From the NCBI GenBank assembly GCA_964408735.1, contig CAYPAX010000070.1, positions 1 through 25,925 on the forward strand: a DNA stretch of 25,925 bases, in the 5' to 3' direction. A program made the translations under genes and the position numbers. Under the pieces are notes generated by a model, which had not been told where the DNA came from, made no database searches, and was given only the letters and a program-made list of their open reading frames with translations. The DNA is from UBA7887 sp964408735. GTDB lineage: Bacteria > Pseudomonadota > Alphaproteobacteria > UBA7887. Positions 22,935 to 25,925 of the stretch are shown here, one piece after another (positions within the stretch are counted from its first letter, which is position 1; every line of letters starts with the position of its first letter).

Positions 22935-24176
22935 TCACGAAGAAGCTTCGAAAGTCGGCAGCATCGGGCCGTAAATTTCGGCGGCGTGCTTGTTGCCATC
23001 CTCGTCGAAGAAGAACAACACCCCGGCGAAGCGGCTGTCGGGATCGTAGATCAGGCGCGACAGCCGCTGCGTCTCCCACATGGCATCGGAAGCATGCAGG
23101 GTGATGGACCGGCTTTCGCCCGCCGGAATCGCGTCGCCCGTGATGCGCAAGCCGCTGGGCGCGATCAGGTCGTGGGAATCCACCGGCTTGAGGTCGAGCA
23201 CTTCGTTGTTGATGAAGCGCACGTTGGCCGTGGCGAACTCGCCGACCTGCACGGTGCTGCCGGTGTTGTTCGTGACTTCCACGTTGATGGTCAGGTCGCG
23301 GCCGGGTATCTCGTAGCTGGCCCGCTCGACCCTTACCTCGACCGACTGATCCGGCACGGGCAGCGGCTCAACCTTCACCCGTCCTGTCTGCAGCGGAATG
23401 GTGTTGGGATGCTTCGCCTCGGTCGAGAAGAAGCCATAGGCCACGACCAGCAGCGTTGCGACATAGACGCCCACCGCCAGCTTGCGGTCGCGTGGCGTGA
23501 TCATGTCGTCGGCGTCGTCGCCGAGCTTGCGCACTTGGCGATAACGAGGCATCAGCTGGCGGCCGCGGAAGAAGATCCAGTAGACCAGCCAGGCCACGCC
23601 GGCGGCCATCCAAAACATATGCCAGCTATAGATGGTGCCGAGATTGTAGGTCTCGAGCTCGACCTCGTCGCCGGCAATGGTCGTTACGGTGTGGCTGTAG
23701 TCCTGGAAGCGGCCCTCCACATCGACCCAGATGCCCGGGCCGACAAGCGGGCCCGCATTGTAGACGTTTATCAGCGGGTGGACGTGGTAGCGGTCCGGCC
23801 GGCGCGCCTTGAGCACGACCTTGTACTCATATACCCCGCCAAGGGCGAAGCTGGTCGAATTGACCATGTTGACGCCATTGACCTCAGATTTGAGACGCAC
23901 GAACGAGGGCCCGGGAACGCCGATGTTGAGGAAGGCCACATCGGGCTTCGGAATATGCTCCGGCCAAGCCTGAGACGGCATGAACTTGCCGGTGACCGTG
24001 ATCTCGTCATTGACCGAGACCGTGATCGGGCCGATCTGCGTGTCGAACCAATGGACGCCGCGCATTCGCAGGAAGGCTTCTTGTGCCTTCTCGCCATGCG
24101 CCAGCGCCTCGCCGGCAGTCAGTGTCGCCAGGGTGGCTATCAGCCCGGCGGCTGCAAGGTTCCGCATGATGCTCAT
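22935..24176 (-). CDS. pmoB: Copper membrane monooxygenase subunit B (PmoB/AmoB-like)
   Basis: The 413-residue protein has a signal peptide ending GEALA, so the mature chain begins with H27 in HGEKAQEAFLRMR. H27 with H131 and H133 (RRPDRYHVHPLIN) reproduces the Cu-B site of particulate methane monooxygenase, and H42 (MRGVHWFD) matches the second His of the Cu-A region. The first cupredoxin domain is followed by two membrane helices (about 183-203 and 233-251) and a second cupredoxin domain, ending with LSRLIYDPDSRFAGVLFFFD, a strong family signature. The ATG at 24176 overlaps the subunit A stop by ATGA; the ATG at 24167 is better spaced from AGAGGG and is equally possible. The symbol denotes the family; the substrate is unknown. 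Confidence 0.95.
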   Translation of the reverse strand: MSIMRNLAAAGLIATLATLTAGEALAHGEKAQEAFLRMRGVHWFDTQIGPITVSVNDEITVTGKFMPSQAWPEHIPKPDVAFLNIGVPGPSFVRLKSEVNGVNMVNSTSFALGGVYEYKVVLKARRPDRYHVHPLINVYNAGPLVGPGIWVDVEGRFQDYSHTVTTIAGDEVELETYNLGTIYSWHMFWMAAGVAWLVYWIFFRGRQLMPRYRQVRKLGDDADDMITPRDRKLAVGVYVATLLVVAYGFFSTEAKHPNTIPLQTGRVKVEPLPVPDQSVEVRVERASYEIPGRDLTINVEVTNNTGSTVQVGEFATANVRFINNEVLDLKPVDSHDLIAPSGLRITGDAIPAGESRSITLHASDAMWETQRLSRLIYDPDSRFAGVLFFFDEDGNKHAAEIYGPMLPTFEASS

Positions 24177-24946
24177 ACCCTCTTCACCCACATCTCTCGT
24201 GACAGGAACCAGCCAATTCGGTTCCAGACGAAGTACATGATGATACAGACGAAGGCCGCAAAGAACGTGGTGATCGGCGTGACGTGCTCGCCGAAGGTGC
24301 GCAGCGTTCCTTCCTCAATGATGCGGATATATTCGGGCGTGCCGGTCCGCACATACATGTAGCCCTGGAGGTCCGCCAATGACATCAGCACGCCGTGCCA
24401 TTCGATGGACTCGTGGAAGGGCGCCAGCAACGGCCAATTCACCGGATAGAAGATACAGGCGAAGACGAAGCTGCCGAAGATGCCGGTGAAGAGGAAGCTG
24501 CGCGTGATCACCAGCGTCGTATCCAAGATCAGGCCCATGGGAATGAACATCGCCGGCCACACCATGGCCATCGGGAAGTAGGCCCAGCCCACGAACTGGA
24601 CGCTGCGGCTGATCCAGATGCCGATGGTGATCAGCACCATGCAGACCGTGGCACCCCAGGGGATACGGAAATTCTTCCACACCAGATACTGGATGGCGGC
24701 CGGGAAGGTGATCAGCGTGATCGGCGTGATCAAGGGCCACCAGCGGCGGTCCTTCCAGTCGGCCCAGAAATCCCAGTCGCCGGCGGTCAGCATGAAGTGG
24801 ATGTGGAAGGCCGCCATCAATACGATGGCGATGGTCGGCAGCGCCAGGGCGTCGAACGCAAGGTCGACCTTGCGCTGCTCGGCCTTGGTGGTAATGGCCG
24901 ATTTCGCCCTTGGAACCGCTGATTGGATGTTCGTGTAGTCCGCCAT
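24173..24946 (-). CDS. pmoA: Copper membrane monooxygenase subunit A (PmoA/AmoA-like)
   Basis: The 257-residue integral membrane protein has about six to seven membrane segments. Universal family signatures are present: FHIHFMLTAGDWDFW.DWKDR (48-67), NWPLLAPFHESIEW (170-183), and SLADLQGYMYVRTGTPEYIR (189-208) followed by GTLRTFGEHVTP. The coding DNA for GDWDFW reads GGCGACTGGGATTTCTGG, one base away from the classical pmoA/amoA A189f primer target, so the gene could turn up in PCR surveys. The start at 24946 is chosen because GGGGAG (24953-24958) lies 6 bases before it; an ATG six codons upstream lacks such a site. Whether it is a methane, ammonia or short-alkane enzyme cannot be decided by eye. 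Confidence 0.95.
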   Translation of the reverse strand: MADYTNIQSAVPRAKSAITTKAEQRKVDLAFDALALPTIAIVLMAAFHIHFMLTAGDWDFWADWKDRRWWPLITPITLITFPAAIQYLVWKNFRIPWGATVCMVLITIGIWISRSVQFVGWAYFPMAMVWPAMFIPMGLILDTTLVITRSFLFTGIFGSFVFACIFYPVNWPLLAPFHESIEWHGVLMSLADLQGYMYVRTGTPEYIRIIEEGTLRTFGEHVTPITTFFAAFVCIIMYFVWNRIGWFLSREMWVKRV

Positions 24947-24952
24947 GATCAA

Positions 24953-24958
24953 CTCCCC
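24953..24958 (-). promoter_or_regulatory. Ribosome binding site that decides the subunit A start
   Basis: GGGGAG on the minus strand, 6 bases before the ATG at 24946, and positioned inside the alternative longer frame, which supports the shorter N-terminus. Confidence 0.6.
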
Positions 24959-24967
24959 AGGCATGGC

Positions 24968-24998
24968 TGGAGCGCAAGCACGCTATGCGCGCGCTCCA
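24968..24998 (-). promoter_or_regulatory. Hairpin in the C-A intergenic region of the monooxygenase operon
   Basis: TGGAGCGC (24968-24975) pairs with GCGCTCCA (24991-24998), with a smaller GCA/TGC stem inside. It lies in the 82-base gap between subunits C and A. There is no U-tract, so RNA processing or protection of a transcript end is more likely than full termination. Confidence 0.5.
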
Positions 24999-25019
24999 TT
25001 TACGATTGGCCCGGTGACG

Positions 25020-25040
25020 GAACTCGCGCTAGGCGAGTTC
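25020..25040 (-). promoter_or_regulatory. Perfect hairpin spanning the stop codon of subunit C
   Basis: GAACTCGC (25020-25027) and GCGAGTTC (25033-25040) form a perfect 8-bp stem around a 5-base loop that contains two bases... of the TAG stop region (25029-25031). It ends the coding region of subunit C and forms a pair with the hairpin at 24968-24998. Confidence 0.5.
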
Positions 25041-25820
25041 GTCGTCGGGATCGTAGGCGGTGAGTTGGGTCATGCGCCTGAGCGCTTGCAACAGCAGTCC
25101 GCCGAGCGCCAGCGCCGACCAGCCGAGCACCACGAAACCCCAATGGATTGGTGCCGCGAACAGCTCTTCCATCCAGAAGAAAGTATGGCCCCACTCGTTG
25201 TAGCCGAGGTTCGGCAGCATCATGAACGGCCCTGTCACGCCGATGACGAAGGGCACCGAGATGCGCTTGCTGAATTCGGGCAGGCGGGTCCGTGCATAGA
25301 GGAACGAGGCAACGCCCGCGATCACGAACAGCGGCATGCAGAGATAGAAGAGCGGAATGTGGCTCGGCGTGAAGTCGGTATCCCGGATCGCCACCTGGTG
25401 CCATGAGGCATCCTGTTCGGCAAAGAAGCTGCCGGTCCAGTAGATGACGAAGACATAGGCCAGGATGAACGAGACCAAGCGGAAATAGCGCCGCAGCTCC
25501 TCAGCCGGAGCGAGAGCATCGATATTGCGGTCACGGGTCACCCAGATATAGCCCCAAACCGAGCTTGCCAGCAGCACCTCGAAAATCCACTCGCCGAACA
25601 ACAGGTTCATCCAGTAGGTCTGGAACTCCGGCTCGAAGTAGTCGAGCCCGGCAGTCCAACCATAGACCTGCTGGTATGCGCGAATGGCGATAAACAAGAC
25701 CGAGATCAATCCGAGGACGAGCGCGATCTGCTTCCACGGAATCAACCGATCCGCGGGTCCTGCCCGCTCGGCGTCCTGTTTGGTCGCGGCTTGTCCGGCC
25801 GCATGTTCGGCAACTGCCAT
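25029..25820 (-). CDS. pmoC: Copper membrane monooxygenase subunit C (PmoC/AmoC-like)
   Basis: The 263-residue integral membrane protein has about six membrane helices. The Cu-C ligands appear as D137, H141 and H154 (AEQDASWHQV and PSHIPLF), with the spacings +4 and +13 of Asp156, His160 and His173 in Methylococcus. The Cu-D ligands appear as N208, H212 and H226 (YNEWGH and PIHWG), with spacings +4 and +14 as in Asn227, His231 and His245. The proposed active-site residues are therefore all kept. WMNLLFGEWIFE and WGYIWVTRDRNI are further family marks. AGGGG lies 9 bases before the ATG at 25820. It is the first gene of the operon; only 105 bases of upstream DNA are in view. Confidence 0.95.
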   Translation of the reverse strand: MAVAEHAAGQAATKQDAERAGPADRLIPWKQIALVLGLISVLFIAIRAYQQVYGWTAGLDYFEPEFQTYWMNLLFGEWIFEVLLASSVWGYIWVTRDRNIDALAPAEELRRYFRLVSFILAYVFVIYWTGSFFAEQDASWHQVAIRDTDFTPSHIPLFYLCMPLFVIAGVASFLYARTRLPEFSKRISVPFVIGVTGPFMMLPNLGYNEWGHTFFWMEELFAAPIHWGFVVLGWSALALGGLLLQALRRMTQLTAYDPDDELA

Positions 25821-25848
25821 AGTCCAAAACCCCTATCATCATGCAAAT

Positions 25849-25865
25849 GTCGTGCGCGACACGAC
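25849..25865. promoter_or_regulatory. Inverted repeat upstream of the monooxygenase operon
   Basis: GTCGTG (25849-25854) and CACGAC (25860-25865) flank a 5-base centre, about 29 bases before the subunit C start. It could be an operator or part of a leader hairpin. No convincing -35/-10 or sigma-54 site was recognised in the visible upstream region. Confidence 0.3.
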
Positions 25866-25925
25866 GGATTTGCTAGCCCGAATTATTCATGCCGGCCATG
25901 AGATTTGATTGGAACGTGCGGTATC

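Noticed and set aside
22926..24362. 478-codon open frame on the plus strand
   Set aside because: It is antisense to subunit B of the monooxygenase and shows no domain.
25821..25925. A sigma-54 or sigma-70 promoter for the monooxygenase operon
   Set aside because: TGGCCGGCATGAAT on the minus strand was considered as a sigma-54 site, but the second element is missing; no convincing -35/-10 pair was found, and the upstream DNA is cut off.
1..25925. CRISPR arrays, tRNA or rRNA genes, integrase or phage genes
   Set aside because: No regularly spaced direct repeats, no cloverleaf or rRNA-like sequence, and no recombinase or phage domain was recognised on either strand.

Overview
The window is GC-rich, densely coding chromosomal DNA. 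It most resembles a Rhodospirillales-like alphaproteobacterium: the four-gene chain dapF-mtaB-ftsY-yciB with ATGA overlaps is, as I recall, a common alphaproteobacterial arrangement, and the protein style fits. No rRNA, tRNA, CRISPR array or intact transposase gene was found.

Left part (1-14600), mostly ordinary. It opens with the tail of a TPR-like gene, a 160-bp MITE-like element, a DUF2799-type lipoprotein, and dapF-mtaB-ftsY-yciB. Next come an AT-rich 138-bp palindromic element, a NUDIX hydrolase overlapping a secreted alpha-solenoid protein, and a divergent acyl-CoA synthetase/ketopantoate-reductase-like pair. These are followed by a PAS-GGDEF-EAL protein, an HMCES/YedK-type SOS-associated peptidase, a small membrane protein and a two-subunit CoA-transferase-family enzyme.

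Middle part (14800-19735). An EmrA/HlyD-type membrane fusion protein converges on a 24-codon gene that matches PqqA, the peptide precursor of the cofactor PQQ. This pqqA stands alone: it has its own ribosome binding site and a hairpin terminator, but no pqqB-E is in view. A LysR regulator lies just upstream of it on the same strand. Then come a 261-bp MITE with a 3-bp target duplication, an HtrA-like protein that has lost the whole catalytic triad, and a FIST-domain sensor protein.

Right part (19732-25820, minus strand) is the highlight: a compact operon for a copper membrane monooxygenase of the pMMO/AMO superfamily, in the order C-A-B. It is followed by a membrane-anchored periplasmic protein whose mature N-terminus is predicted to be His, a membrane-anchored multicopper oxidase, and a CusF-cupredoxin fusion. 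Copper ligands of the PmoB Cu-B site and the PmoC Cu-C and Cu-D sites are all present at the spacings known from methanotrophs. The three accessory genes look like a dedicated periplasmic copper supply or redox module. The substrate (methane, short alkanes, ammonia or other) cannot be told from the sequence. The orphan pqqA about 3.7 kb beyond the operon suggests that alcohols made by the monooxygenase could be oxidised by a PQQ-dependent dehydrogenase encoded elsewhere; this is an inference.
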